From contig JADKBS010000008.1 in NCBI GenBank assembly GCA_016714985.1, positions 124,001-188,000 on the forward strand: a DNA stretch of 64,000 nucleotides, written 5' to 3'. Positions 50,784-59,730 of the stretch are shown piece after piece. The position numbers and the translations under genes are program-made. Numbering within the stretch: the first letter of the stretch is position 1; each line of letters opens with the position of its first letter. Below the pieces are notes generated by a model that had not been told where the DNA came from, made no database searches, and saw nothing but the letters and a program-made list of their open reading frames with translations. The DNA is from Saprospiraceae bacterium. GTDB taxonomy: Bacteria > Bacteroidota > Bacteroidia > Chitinophagales > Saprospiraceae.

Positions 50784-50819
50784 ATTTGGAAATCATTTCA
50801 GCATAAAATCACCTGAAAT

Positions 50820-51596
50820 TTGACCTACCAATCCTTCCTTCCGGCACCTAAGCTTCAGCCTTATATTGACAAATACTGGCTGCTAAGGGGTTGTTTGCCA
50901 GAGGCGGAAGTTGTTTCTGTCCTACCTGATGGGTGTACGGCGCTCTGTCTCAACTTGGGGGAAGATTACCGTTCGCTGAATTTTGGCATACAGGTGAAGC
51001 ACGAGGGGATTTACCTCATCGGCGCTGCGCTGCGGATTGACGAGCAGGTACTCCAAGGAACAGTCAATCTCCTCTGCATACAGTTCAGGCCGGGGGCTTT
51101 CACGCATTTTTACAGGTATGGGGCGATGGCAGGTTTTACCAACAAGGTACAGGAGTTCGAGCCGGGGCTATTCCCCGATATCCGCAAAATCATCCAGCAT
51201 TTCGTGCCGTACCTCGACCAGTTCTTCCTCGACCGTTTGGAAATTCCCAGGCACTCCATTTTAGAGATAGTTAGTAGTGTGGAACAGTGTAACGGGCAGG
51301 TTCGTATCGGCGAACTGACAAAGCGGTATTTCATCACGGAGCGCCAGTTGGAGCGGCATTTCGACCGGCACTTGGGCATTTCTCCGAAGCAGTTCATCAC
51401 CCTGACGAGGTTCCGCCATGCCCTCCACACTGTTCAGTGCAATGAACAGGGCCGCAGCCTGTCGGAGGTGGCCTGGGACTGCGGCTACTTCGACCACGCC
51501 CACCTCACCAATGATTTTAAGCGCTACCTAGGTAGTACACCCACCAGCCTCATTTTGTCGGATTTTTCCAAAACCATTGCCTTGCAGCAGGGATAG
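50820..51596 (+). CDS. AraC-family transcriptional regulator
   Basis: 258 residues from a TTG start at 50820; a stop codon lies 2 codons upstream and no ATG precedes the conserved N-terminus (FLPAPKLQPYIDKYWLLRG), so TTG is the only fitting start. N-terminal sensor of the DUF6597 type; C-terminal double helix-turn-helix (IGELTKRYFITERQLERHFDRHLGISPKQF, SEVAWDCGYFDHAHLTNDFKRYLGSTP). May control the membrane-protein gene at 51772. Confidence 0.88.
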   Translation: MTYQSFLPAPKLQPYIDKYWLLRGCLPEAEVVSVLPDGCTALCLNLGEDYRSLNFGIQVKHEGIYLIGAALRIDEQVLQGTVNLLCIQFRPGAFTHFYRYGAMAGFTNKVQEFEPGLFPDIRKIIQHFVPYLDQFFLDRLEIPRHSILEIVSSVEQCNGQVRIGELTKRYFITERQLERHFDRHLGISPKQFITLTRFRHALHTVQCNEQGRSLSEVAWDCGYFDHAHLTNDFKRYLGSTPTSLILSDFSKTIALQQG

Positions 51597-51643
51597 CTTT
51601 GCCCCATCAAAAACTAATTAACCCAAGTTTCGGATAGCTCCAA

Positions 51644-51726
51644 TTAAATCTCTTTTTCGGCGGCTGCGCCGCCGAAAAAGAGATTTAAAGGGTGTTTTTG
51701 CTGGCCTCCGGCCAGCAAAAACACCC
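51644..51726. terminator. Double perfect hairpin
   Basis: Hairpin 1: 21-bp stem (51644-51664 / 51668-51688, loop TGC). Hairpin 2: 17-bp stem (51690-51706 / 51710-51726, loop TCC), then CTTTT. Between two plus-strand genes. Confidence 0.75.
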
Positions 51727-51771
51727 CTTTTAAGGGAAGCTTTGGTGCTCCGCAACTTTAATTTATTATTC

Positions 51772-52422
51772 ATGGAAAAGCAATTCAGAACTATCTCTCT
51801 GCTGGTCGCCGGGCTCGTCGTTTTTAGTTTCTTGGGTTTTTATAAAACGTATTTCCACCTGTTTCCTCAATTCCTTGGGACGAAATGGGTGGTACATTTC
51901 CATGTGCTGACCGTACTGTGCTGGTTTGCTATGCTGATGGGGCAGGCGGCATTGGCAGCGAAGGGCCGGCTGGATTTGCACCGGAAAATCGGTAAAGCCT
52001 CTTACCTGCTTTTCCCGGTTATCCTGTCCGGCTTTGTGCTGATGGCCGATTATGGGCAGACCCGCCACAAGGAACCAGCCTTGCTCGGTGCCACGATGTT
52101 CGATGCCTCGTTGTTCGCCTTGTTTTACGTTCTCGCAATTTGGAACCGGAAGAACCCAACCTATCATTCCCGTTACATGGTGCTGACGGCGCTCCCGTTC
52201 ATCAATCCCGGTCTTGGGCGGTTCATTGGCCCCGAAGTGAGCATCACCGTGGAGTTCTTATTGTTGGTGCTCTTGTTGATACAGGCCATTGTCAAAAAAC
52301 AAGTTTACAAGCCCTACCTGGCAGGCCTGTGCGGTTTCATTGTGGCAATGGGGGCCGTCTTGTATGTTTCGGTCATCAATCCGGCGATATTGGAAGGGCT
52401 GTGGGATAGGATTTGGAGATAA
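51772..52422 (+). CDS. Multi-pass membrane protein
   Basis: 216 residues from ATG 51772, six to seven transmembrane helices with histidines at helix ends (WVVHFHVLTVLCWFAMLMGQAALAA, LDLHRKIGKASYLLFPVIL, YHSRYMVLTALPF). The histidine pattern is like cytochrome-b561/DUF2306-type membrane proteins, but heme binding is not shown. Confidence 0.7.
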   Translation: MEKQFRTISLLVAGLVVFSFLGFYKTYFHLFPQFLGTKWVVHFHVLTVLCWFAMLMGQAALAAKGRLDLHRKIGKASYLLFPVILSGFVLMADYGQTRHKEPALLGATMFDASLFALFYVLAIWNRKNPTYHSRYMVLTALPFINPGLGRFIGPEVSITVEFLLLVLLLIQAIVKKQVYKPYLAGLCGFIVAMGAVLYVSVINPAILEGLWDRIWR

Positions 52423-52502
52423 GCTGCACTCGAAGTTTTCCTAATGCCTTCGAGGGCGTTCAGGAGCTTTTAAAATAACAGTGTCGAGGCAAGAACCATC
52501 CG

Positions 52503-54116
52503 TCATTTTTTCAATACCCGGCTCCACCATACCCCTTCCCCCATCTGTATTTTCACAAAATACCGCCCCGCTGCCAAGCCCGAAATAGCTACTTCCAGCA
52601 AGGGGCCTTTCCCGTAAAATTTAGCCACTTGCCTGCCCAGCAGGTCAAATAGGGTGACTTCCAAAGGCTGGGCATTGGCGTCTTCCATTTTCAAAAAAAA
52701 GACCCCGCTCGTAGGGTTGGGGAAAAGCGTCAGGCTGCTGTCGTGGTCTTCTGTTTTTGTATCGAGGATAGTTGGGTTGCAGGCGCTGGTACCGATGAGT
52801 TGGCTTAGTTCGTTGCAGAGGTAGTCGTAGTTGCTGGCCGCCTCCGCATTAAGGGATTGGAGGAGCAAATCGGTTTGCTCAATAGGGTCGGTGGGCAGGT
52901 GGTAAAACTCCTGGTGGCCATCGTCGAAATGCAGGAGCTTGTAGGCGAGGTTGCGAATGGCCTTGCCGTCGTCGGGGTCGGACTGGGGATTGAATTGCTC
53001 GGTGAAATTCCAGTCCCTGACCGCATCGCTCTCGTTTTTCAAAATGGGCAACAAGCTCCTGGAATCAACCGGCTTGTTGGCGGGAATCTCGGAGGGCCAG
53101 CCGTCGAAGCCAGCCATTTCAAGAATGGTGGCGAAGAGGTCTGGCGTGCTCACAAGGGCCTCGCTGACACGCCCTGGCGACGCTACCGCTGGCCCAGCAA
53201 TGATGAACGGGACATGGACGCCGTACTCGTAAATCGTGCCCTTGCCCTGCGTGGTGTCTGGGATTTGGGAGACCCGCTTCAGGTTGCCGTTGTCGCCGAT
53301 GAAGATGATATTGGTGCTATCGAGTTGGCCCTCCTGGTCGAGCCATTGCAGCAGGCGCCCCATTTCCGAGTCCATTGCTTCCGTCATCGCCCGGAAATAG
53401 CTTTTCGGGTTTTGGTTGATGTGCATCTGCGTACCCGTCAGCCCCGGCACGGTATGCAGCGAATCGGGCGGCAAGTGAAAGGGCGTGTGGGGGGCATTGA
53501 ACGCAAGCCAAAGAAAAAAAGGCTGGCTGCCGTCCACCTCGTCGAGCCAGTTGATGGCATCGTTCACGGTTTCGGTGGTGGCGTAATTGGTGACAGTGAC
53601 CGGGCTTGCGCCGTCCACCACTTTTTTCCATTCATAGTAATCGGGAATTTCACCCAGAAAATTGCCCGAATAATGGTCGTAGCCCATCAGGTTTGGGTAA
53701 ATCAGCGACTGTGTCGTCTGCTGGTTGAGGTGCCATTTGCCGATGTTCGCTGTGGCATAAGTGACCGGGGCAGCATTTTTCAACAGCTTTCCAATCGTGA
53801 TTTCCGAAGTGTCCAGTTGAGCGTAGCCCTGGCCCGAAATTGCCGTGCCGACGCCTGTTCGGAAGCCATACCTTCCCGTCAGCAGACCCGCCCGAGTGGG
53901 CGAGCAATTGGGGTTCGACCAGGCATTGGTGAAGCGCACGCCCCTGCCCAGCAGCGAGCGGACATGGGGCATATTGGCCGTGTCTTGTGCATTTTCGTAA
54001 AAACCGCAGTAGTCCATGCCAAGGTCGTCGGCAATAACTAGTAGGACGTTTTGCTGGGCAACCATTTGCGAAGCAAGAGAGAGGAAAATCAGGGCTGGCA
54101 ACAGGCTTTTTTTCAT
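52503..54116 (-). CDS. Secreted sulfatase with T9SS sorting domain
   Basis: 537 residues. Signal peptide (LLPALIFLSLASQMVAQ), then a sulfatase domain: VLLVIADDLGMDYCG with the metal aspartates, and the formylglycine motif CSPTR at residue 71 (TNAWSNPNCSPTRAGLLTGRYGFRTG), IGKWH and FIGDNGN. The last 80 residues (LFPNPTSGVFFLKME, LFDLLGRQVAKF, GLAAGRYFVKIQ) are a T9SS sorting domain. It removes sulfate esters, probably from polysaccharides outside the cell. Its start overlaps the stop of the YHYH gene (4 bp). No dedicated sulfatase-maturating enzyme is in the window. Confidence 0.92.
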   Translation of the reverse strand: MKKSLLPALIFLSLASQMVAQQNVLLVIADDLGMDYCGFYENAQDTANMPHVRSLLGRGVRFTNAWSNPNCSPTRAGLLTGRYGFRTGVGTAISGQGYAQLDTSEITIGKLLKNAAPVTYATANIGKWHLNQQTTQSLIYPNLMGYDHYSGNFLGEIPDYYEWKKVVDGASPVTVTNYATTETVNDAINWLDEVDGSQPFFLWLAFNAPHTPFHLPPDSLHTVPGLTGTQMHINQNPKSYFRAMTEAMDSEMGRLLQWLDQEGQLDSTNIIFIGDNGNLKRVSQIPDTTQGKGTIYEYGVHVPFIIAGPAVASPGRVSEALVSTPDLFATILEMAGFDGWPSEIPANKPVDSRSLLPILKNESDAVRDWNFTEQFNPQSDPDDGKAIRNLAYKLLHFDDGHQEFYHLPTDPIEQTDLLLQSLNAEAASNYDYLCNELSQLIGTSACNPTILDTKTEDHDSSLTLFPNPTSGVFFLKMEDANAQPLEVTLFDLLGRQVAKFYGKGPLLEVAISGLAAGRYFVKIQMGEGVWWSRVLKK

Positions 54117-55354
54117 CGTTGAACCAGGATTTTAGCGGTGGTCTGTTTTGCACCATTTTTTACTTGTAAAAAATAAGTGCCGCCGGACAACTGGCTCGTG
54201 TCGAAGCTGTAATTGATGGCGGTTTGCACGTTGTCTATCTGCCCAATCAATGCGCCTGCCGGGCTAAAAAGCGAGGCGGTCATGTTGCTGTTGTAGGTGG
54301 GGATTAAGAAGAACCTGACTTGGTCGCTCGCCGGATTCGGATAAACGCTGAAGACAATTTGATTGTCAATATCGTTGGCGCTGGTGAACACATCCACCGA
54401 CTCGTTGATGACATTGTGGCCCGAATTGGGGCCTGTATTGCCGGGCTGCACGATGCCGAAGAAACGTGGGCCGAGCACATAGGGGTAAAGAGGCTCTTGC
54501 GCCTCGTCAATCGTTACAAAATAGGCATAAATGCCCTCCGGGTATTCGGGCGTGATGCAAAAACGACCATTGTACTGGTCGAGGTCGCCCAAGCCGTTGG
54601 CGTATTCAAAATCCTCCACATAAGCGCCCAAGGGATAAGTAGCTAGCGACGGGCCGTAGTCGGAAGCTGGCAGTACCGTGCCGTCGGGCAAGGTAGTCCG
54701 GTCGGTGATATTGCGCAGGCGGTAGCTGGTGCGCATCCGTTTAATGGGGCCGGTGCCGTCGGTGTTGGCAAAAGCATAAGCGCCATAAATTGGGAAGCCG
54801 TCGAAGGCAAACCCGATAATCGGAGAATGCTGGGAACTGTCCGCATCGTCGTACAGGCAGGTCGGGTTCACGTGCAAGTGGTACTCGTGCATGTTGTTCG
54901 GGTGGCCGAGGCAGGGGTCGAAGGTCTCCATGTGGATATGCTCGAAATAAAATGCGTTTTGGAACCAAACTTCCTCATCCAGCCAACTATGGGCGTCCTT
55001 GGGGTTGTAGATGGACACCCCGTTCGTCCAAATGCCGATATGGCCGTAAGGTGTCAGGGTTTTTGTTCCCATTTTCTCTTGTGGGTTGAGCGTGATTTTG
55101 AACACATAATTCTGGCTTTCGGGAAACCAGGGATTGTTCGGCCAATCGTAGCCGATGGGAATCCAGTCAGCGATGTCGTTGGTGCTGACGTAAACGTTGT
55201 TGGCAGAATATTGCACCTGCTGCACGTTGGTCGGGATGCCGCTGAAACCGGTCTCTCCGGTTGTGTTGACAATCCAGGAGGTGATGGCGGGGTTGGTTTG
55301 CGCTGGCAGCCAGCGGGTAACGGCAAGGAGCAGCATAAAGACGAGTGGTCGCAT
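54113..55354 (-). CDS. YHYH-domain secreted protein with T9SS sorting domain
   Basis: 413 residues. Signal peptide at the N-terminus (LVFMLLLAVTRWLPAQ). The YHYH family signature is NMHEYHLHVNPTCLYDD with SPIIGFAFDGFPIYGAYAF; a metal- or sugar-related role is suspected for this family but unproven. C-terminal T9SS domain (SVYPNPASDQVRFFL ... GGTYFLQV). Operon with the sulfatase. Confidence 0.85.
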   Translation of the reverse strand: MRPLVFMLLLAVTRWLPAQTNPAITSWIVNTTGETGFSGIPTNVQQVQYSANNVYVSTNDIADWIPIGYDWPNNPWFPESQNYVFKITLNPQEKMGTKTLTPYGHIGIWTNGVSIYNPKDAHSWLDEEVWFQNAFYFEHIHMETFDPCLGHPNNMHEYHLHVNPTCLYDDADSSQHSPIIGFAFDGFPIYGAYAFANTDGTGPIKRMRTSYRLRNITDRTTLPDGTVLPASDYGPSLATYPLGAYVEDFEYANGLGDLDQYNGRFCITPEYPEGIYAYFVTIDEAQEPLYPYVLGPRFFGIVQPGNTGPNSGHNVINESVDVFTSANDIDNQIVFSVYPNPASDQVRFFLIPTYNSNMTASLFSPAGALIGQIDNVQTAINYSFDTSQLSGGTYFLQVKNGAKQTTAKILVQR

Positions 55355-55518
55355 GGTGTGGCAAGGATTTTAGGCAAGGGCAACAGTAGCACTATTACAG
55401 CATTGCATTTTGTGTGAAAGGCTGTCTGATAGTTTTTTGTGAAGAAGGTTTAAAGTTGGAAGAAAATATAATGGCGGCGGCTTGTGCCCCACTTTGAAAC
55501 AGTGGGTCGAGGTGGTGG

Positions 55519-55567
55519 TTCAGGCTTCACATCTTGGAAGCGTATTTACAAGGCAGCGGCGGGAGTA
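55519..55567 (+). repeat. Degenerate NACHT-tail-like remnant (tail 4)
   Basis: CATCTTGGAAGCGTATTTAC...GGCAGCGGCGGGAG, similar to tail 2 with a 1-base deletion. The surrounding 55355-55576 gap shows nothing else. Confidence 0.45.
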
Positions 55568-55576
55568 GCTAACAAC

Positions 55577-56407
55577 TCAAAACGGCAACTCATCCCCATC
55601 CCCACCATACTGCCGCAGCCCCTCGTGGTCGAGGAAGGGGCCAGTCTGTTTGGCCTTGTTTTCCTCCTCCCACTTTGCTTCCCATTCATCGTGCTTCGCC
55701 TGCGAGGCCTGCAGCATGGCCAGCGACTGCGGGCTGGCCGAAACGTACTGCCGTACCTCCTCAATCAAGTGCATCGTACCCGCCTCCTCGTCTTCCGGCC
55801 AGCAGAGGTCTTGGCCACTGTTGCACCACGGGCGCTGGAAGCAGCCGGGGCAGAAGCCACTGCAGCCGTCATACGTCCAGCCGCCGCCGAATGGGCCGCC
55901 CAGTTCATGCTTTTCGCCGAGCCATTCCAGCAGTTCCCGATAGAGCACCCGGGCGGGGATGTCGTCGTTCACGGCAACGCCGTTGCCCGTTTCACCGATG
56001 GCATCGAGCAGTTTTTGCAGTTCCGCCTCCATTTCTTCTTCCGGGATGTCGTCGGGGTTTTTGAGGGCAATATCGGGCGTCAGTTGCTCCGCAATGGTCA
56101 GGCGGGTAGGCTCGCCCCGCAGCCATAGCTCGAAGCGGTACCAGTCGCTTTCGGGGTCAATGCCGGGGTAGATGGGCGGGAAGCAGAAGCCGCCAGCGAT
56201 GAGTTCCATGGCCTCCCGGCTGCCGTATTGTTTGTATTTTCCGATGAAATCGAGCAGGGACTGGAGGCGGGCGTTCTCCCGATCGAGGTCGAGCGGGGTG
56301 AAGTCGTCGAAAACCTCCACGAGGTCGAGGCCCATGTCAACAAAGGCTTGCTTCAGCGCGAGGTTTTGGCGGTATGGCTCAATGTCTTTTTTGTGAAATT
56401 CGCTCAT
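55577..56407 (-). CDS. Acidic hypothetical protein with cysteine cluster
   Basis: 276 residues from ATG 56407 (MSEFHKKDIEPYRQN). Mostly helical and acidic, with a cysteine-rich block CSGFCPGCFQRPWC plus another Cys (about 190-212) that could hold a metal or Fe-S cluster. No signal peptide, no known domain. Lies alone between the YHYH gene end and a divergent GH16 gene. Confidence 0.6.
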   Translation of the reverse strand: MSEFHKKDIEPYRQNLALKQAFVDMGLDLVEVFDDFTPLDLDRENARLQSLLDFIGKYKQYGSREAMELIAGGFCFPPIYPGIDPESDWYRFELWLRGEPTRLTIAEQLTPDIALKNPDDIPEEEMEAELQKLLDAIGETGNGVAVNDDIPARVLYRELLEWLGEKHELGGPFGGGWTYDGCSGFCPGCFQRPWCNSGQDLCWPEDEEAGTMHLIEEVRQYVSASPQSLAMLQASQAKHDEWEAKWEEENKAKQTGPFLDHEGLRQYGGDGDELPF

Positions 56408-56555
56408 AGTTGTGTTTTTTTTTGCGAAGCAAATTTGACTAAGAAAACTTGAAAAAACAATGGCCTTTAAAAATTGGAAATTAGATAAATCCTTCCAGTT
56501 AGACCTCAGATAAGGCAATCCCTCCACCACAAGCTCCGTGTTTCAAACAGTTTCC

Positions 56556-56563
56556 TACATTTG
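56556..56563 (+). promoter_or_regulatory. -7 box TACATTTG of the GH16 gene
   Basis: Exact TAnnTTTG match 16 bp before the start codon. Confidence 0.5.
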
Positions 56564-56578
56564 ACAAAAAAACAAGCA

Positions 56579-57379
56579 ATGAAACCCACACTGTCCTTCC
56601 TTTTTCTTGTGTTCCTCCTCGCCAGTTGCGCCCAAAAAACAAAACTTGCTGGCGGTTACCAACTCGTCTGGTCGGACGAATTCGACACACCCGGCCCGCC
56701 GGATGCCAGAAAATGGAGCTACGACGTGGGCGGCCACGGCTTTGGCAACAACGAATTGCAATTCTACACCCAAGGCCGACCGGAAAACGCACGGGTGGAG
56801 GGCGGCAAGCTCATCATCGAGGCGAGAAAAGAGAAATGGGAAGGCTCCAATTACACCTCGGCCAAGCTCGTGTCCCGTGGCAAGCAAAGCTGGCTGTACG
56901 GGAAGTTTGAGGTGAGCGCCAAATTGCCCAAGGGCCGTGGCACTTGGCCCGCTATCTGGATGATGCCAGAGAAGGATACGCACGGCGGCTGGCCCGCCAG
57001 TGGCGAGATTGACATCATGGAGCATGTGGGCTTCGACCCCGGCATGGTGCATGGCAGTGTACATACGGAGGCGTACAACCACGTCATTGGCACACAGAAA
57101 TCCAATAAAATGGCCGTGCCGGATGCGATGGACGCCTTCCATACCTATACCGTGGAGTGGTCGGCAGATTCCCTGCTCTTCTTCATTGACGGGAAACGTT
57201 ACCACGCCTTTGCCAACGAGCACAAAACCTATAAGGAGTGGCCCTACGACCACCCGTTCTACCTCATCCTGAACATTGCCGTGGGCGGCAACTGGGGCGG
57301 GCAAAAAGGCGTGGACGACAGCATTTGGCCGCAAAAAATGGAGGTGGACTACGTACGGGTTTACCAAAAGAACGGTTGA
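56579..57379 (+). CDS. Lipoprotein glycoside hydrolase family 16 (beta-glucanase-like)
   Basis: 266 residues from ATG 56579. Lipobox LLASC at about residue 16-20, then a GH16 jelly roll: LVWSDEFDTPG at the start, the catalytic motif GEIDIMEH (ExDxxE, about 141-148), WPAIWMMP and the C-terminal MEVDYVRVYQ. Most like laminarinases or other beta-1,3-glucanases; substrate inferred. Exported and lipid-anchored. A hairpin terminator follows. Confidence 0.92.
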   Translation: MKPTLSFLFLVFLLASCAQKTKLAGGYQLVWSDEFDTPGPPDARKWSYDVGGHGFGNNELQFYTQGRPENARVEGGKLIIEARKEKWEGSNYTSAKLVSRGKQSWLYGKFEVSAKLPKGRGTWPAIWMMPEKDTHGGWPASGEIDIMEHVGFDPGMVHGSVHTEAYNHVIGTQKSNKMAVPDAMDAFHTYTVEWSADSLLFFIDGKRYHAFANEHKTYKEWPYDHPFYLILNIAVGGNWGGQKGVDDSIWPQKMEVDYVRVYQKNG

Positions 57380-57407
57380 CGGGGGACGGGAGATGATTGA
57401 CGGGGCC

Positions 57408-57439
57408 AGATTTCCGAAGTCTCAAAGACTCGGAAATCT
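57408..57439 (+). terminator. Hairpin after the GH16 gene
   Basis: AGATTTCCGAAGTCT and near complement AGACTCGGAAATCT around CAA; no clear T-run. Confidence 0.6.
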
Positions 57440-57474
57440 ATTCATCCAACAGCGTGATTTGTCTTTGGTTCCGC

Positions 57475-57482
57475 TACCTTTG
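57475..57482 (+). promoter_or_regulatory. -7 box TACCTTTG
   Basis: Exact TAnnTTTG match 31 bp before the T9SS protein start; the same 8 bases as in the cysteine-leader promoter. Confidence 0.45.
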
Positions 57483-57513
57483 ACCAAAACTCACCATCCA
57501 AATCTTTTTCCGA

Positions 57514-58662
57514 ATGAAAAAATGCTTACCCATCCTCGCACTGCTCATGTTTGCGGCAGCCGTTTCCGCCCAAATCACCGTCACAAGTGCCACCTTCCCG
57601 GTAGCTGGGGATACGCTTTGGTTCGCCGTTGACAATTCGCCCGGCACCATCGGCTCGCTCACGGCCCCCGGCCCACAGGACTGGGACTTCACGGGGCTTT
57701 CCGCCGATGCGACCTACCGCACCGTCTATCGCCCGGCGAACGGGGGCAACGTGGGCACTCAACTGCCCGATGCCGAGCTGTTCGCCTTCGGCCCGCTCGG
57801 CACAGAGACGTACTACAACGTGACGGACACCAAGTTCGAACAGCAAGCCTACTACGGCATCGTGCCCTACGACCTCGTCGCCAACAATGTCTTCAATTAT
57901 GCACCGCCGCTGACGGAACGCTGGGCACCGCTGAATTTTTTCGACATCAACGCAAGCTCTTCGGGCTTCCTCGAACTCTTCGTTCCTTCTGAATTTTCGC
58001 CCGTTTTGATGTTGCAATTGGCAGCGCAAACGAACAACGCACAGATTGACTCCATGCGCTACCGGTTGGCCATCAGCGAAATAGCTGCGGTGGACGCCTA
58101 CGGTACGATGAGCATACCCGGCGGTACCTTCCAAGTGCTGCGGGAAAAACGCACCCGGTACACGGAAACCCGCATTGATGCCAAAATCCCGCCACTCGGC
58201 TGGTTGGATATCACCGATAACGCCATTCCGGCTGGCTTCTTCGGCCTTGGAGTTGACACCACGTATTCCTACCATTTTTTCAACGACGTGGCGAAGGAGC
58301 CTATCGCCGTCGTGACCCTGGACAACAACCAAGCTTTTGCTACGCAAATCGTTTACAAAAACACGACGCCACCTATCATCAACTCGGTGAGTGATAAAAG
58401 CGGGACTGCGCCAACAGTGGCCATCTCGCCAAACCCCGCCAGCGACGAGGCGGTATTTGAGTTGAAAAACCTCCTGCCGGGCCGTTACCGTATGGTTATT
58501 TTCGATGAAACTGGGCGGTCGGTTTTTGAAAAAATTGCGCAGCTAAACGACAGCCACTCGGAGCGGGTTGGCCTCTCGCAGCAGGTGGCGGGCGTTTATT
58601 TTTTCAGCCTTTTTGATGAAAATGGGCGGGCGGTTTGCCAAGGGAAATTGGTGAAAAAATGA
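57514..58662 (+). CDS. Secreted protein with T9SS sorting domain
   Basis: 382 residues. Signal peptide MKKCLPILALLMFAAAVSAQ. The central 270 residues are beta-rich with no recognised domain. The C-terminal 80 residues (VAISPNPASDEAVFELKN, YRMVIFDETGRSVFEK, QVAGVYFFSLFDENGR, GKLVKK) are a T9SS type A sorting domain. Function unknown. Confidence 0.8.
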   Translation: MKKCLPILALLMFAAAVSAQITVTSATFPVAGDTLWFAVDNSPGTIGSLTAPGPQDWDFTGLSADATYRTVYRPANGGNVGTQLPDAELFAFGPLGTETYYNVTDTKFEQQAYYGIVPYDLVANNVFNYAPPLTERWAPLNFFDINASSSGFLELFVPSEFSPVLMLQLAAQTNNAQIDSMRYRLAISEIAAVDAYGTMSIPGGTFQVLREKRTRYTETRIDAKIPPLGWLDITDNAIPAGFFGLGVDTTYSYHFFNDVAKEPIAVVTLDNNQAFATQIVYKNTTPPIINSVSDKSGTAPTVAISPNPASDEAVFELKNLLPGRYRMVIFDETGRSVFEKIAQLNDSHSERVGLSQQVAGVYFFSLFDENGRAVCQGKLVKK

Positions 58663-58683
58663 GCAGGGCGAGGTGTATGGGGC

Positions 58684-58722
58684 ATATCAACCCTTATCAA
58701 CCTTATCAACCCGTATCAACTT
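58684..58722. repeat. Word repeat TATCAACC
   Basis: Four copies of TATCAACCCT/TATCAACC between convergent genes; the same word as in the sulfite reductase leader (12241-12328) but without the complementary half. Confidence 0.6.
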
Positions 58723-58730
58723 GAATTGCC

Positions 58731-59435
58731 TCACGCCACCTTCTTCGCCCTTTTATCCGCCTTCATCTGAATCACATCCACCAAGAAGGCGAAGGCCATC
58801 GAGAAGTAGATATAGCCCTTGGGAATCTCGAAATGGAAGCCCTCGGCCAGTAGCGACACGCCAATCATCATCAGGAAGCAAAGTGCCAGAATTTTGAAAG
58901 AAGGGTGCTGACGGATGAACTCACTGATGGGCTTCGAGGCCACCAGCATGATGAGCACTGTGACAATGACGGCTGTGTACATCACCCAAAGCTCGCTGAC
59001 CATACCCACGGCGGTGATGATGGAGTCAATGGAGAACACGAGGTCGAGGATGATAACCTCGGTGAGCAGGCGGCTGAAAGTAGCCTGCTTGGGCACGGCA
59101 GGCCCGTCGCCCGATTTGTCCTCGGTCTTGTGATATATCTCCTTGGTGCTTTTATAAATCAGGAAAAGCCCGCCCAATATCAGTATCAGCCCCTTGCCCG
59201 AAAAATCAATGCCTTGCAGGGTGAACAGGGTTTTGTCCAATTTCAAAATCCAGGAGATGACGCCCAAAAGCAGCAGCCGCATGACCATCGCCAGCCCGAT
59301 GCCCCAAAAGCGGAGCTTGTTGCGCTGGCTTTCGGGCAGTTTGTCGGCAAGGATGGAGATGAAGATGATGTTGTCAATGCCAAGGATGACTTCCAGGGCG
59401 ATGAGCGAAATGAGAGGGATGATGGCTTCGGTCAT
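58731..59435 (-). CDS. TerC-family integral membrane protein
   Basis: 234 residues with about seven helices. EVILGIDNIIFISILADKLPESQRNKLRFWGIG near the N-terminus and LDLVFSIDSIITAVGM are TerC-family motifs with the conserved acidic residues in the membrane. Members export metals such as manganese or take part in tellurite resistance and cofactor loading of exported enzymes. Convergent with the T9SS gene. Confidence 0.92.
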   Translation of the reverse strand: MTEAIIPLISLIALEVILGIDNIIFISILADKLPESQRNKLRFWGIGLAMVMRLLLLGVISWILKLDKTLFTLQGIDFSGKGLILILGGLFLIYKSTKEIYHKTEDKSGDGPAVPKQATFSRLLTEVIILDLVFSIDSIITAVGMVSELWVMYTAVIVTVLIMLVASKPISEFIRQHPSFKILALCFLMMIGVSLLAEGFHFEIPKGYIYFSMAFAFLVDVIQMKADKRAKKVA

Positions 59436-59559
59436 GTTTTAGTTGGTTGATTTATCGCAATTAAAATTAAGTAAAACTGGCATGTGGCAGCCAAGTTCAC
59501 TTATGCAATAGATTTTAATCGTAATCTAATCTCGCCGGAAAAAATTGGATTTTTCAGCA

Positions 59560-59661
59560 CCCTATTACGAATAATAGCCAAAACGTAACGCTTAATAATC
59601 CCTATAAAAAACACTTGATTGCAGATAATACCCGTAACCAAACGCTTGATAATCCGTCGTG
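59560..59661. repeat. Imperfect AT-rich tandem repeat
   Basis: Two units of about 50 bp: ATAATAGCCAAAACGTAACG.. then TTAATAATCC, and ATAATACCCGTAACCAAACG.. then TTGATAATCC. No gene is seen in 59436-59730; the small minus-strand open frame there has no support. Confidence 0.45.
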
Positions 59662-59730
59662 GATATCCCCTTCTTGCACGAATATTTTTGGGTGAAATTA
59701 TTTTTTTTAAACACCCAATTTTATTCAATC

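Noticed and set aside
52857..54041. A 394-codon open frame opposite the sulfatase
   Set aside because: Antisense to a gene with complete sulfatase and T9SS motifs; no motifs of its own.
59501..59728. A 75-codon minus-strand open frame
   Set aside because: It is encoded mostly by the AT-rich imperfect repeat and has no start context or family pattern.
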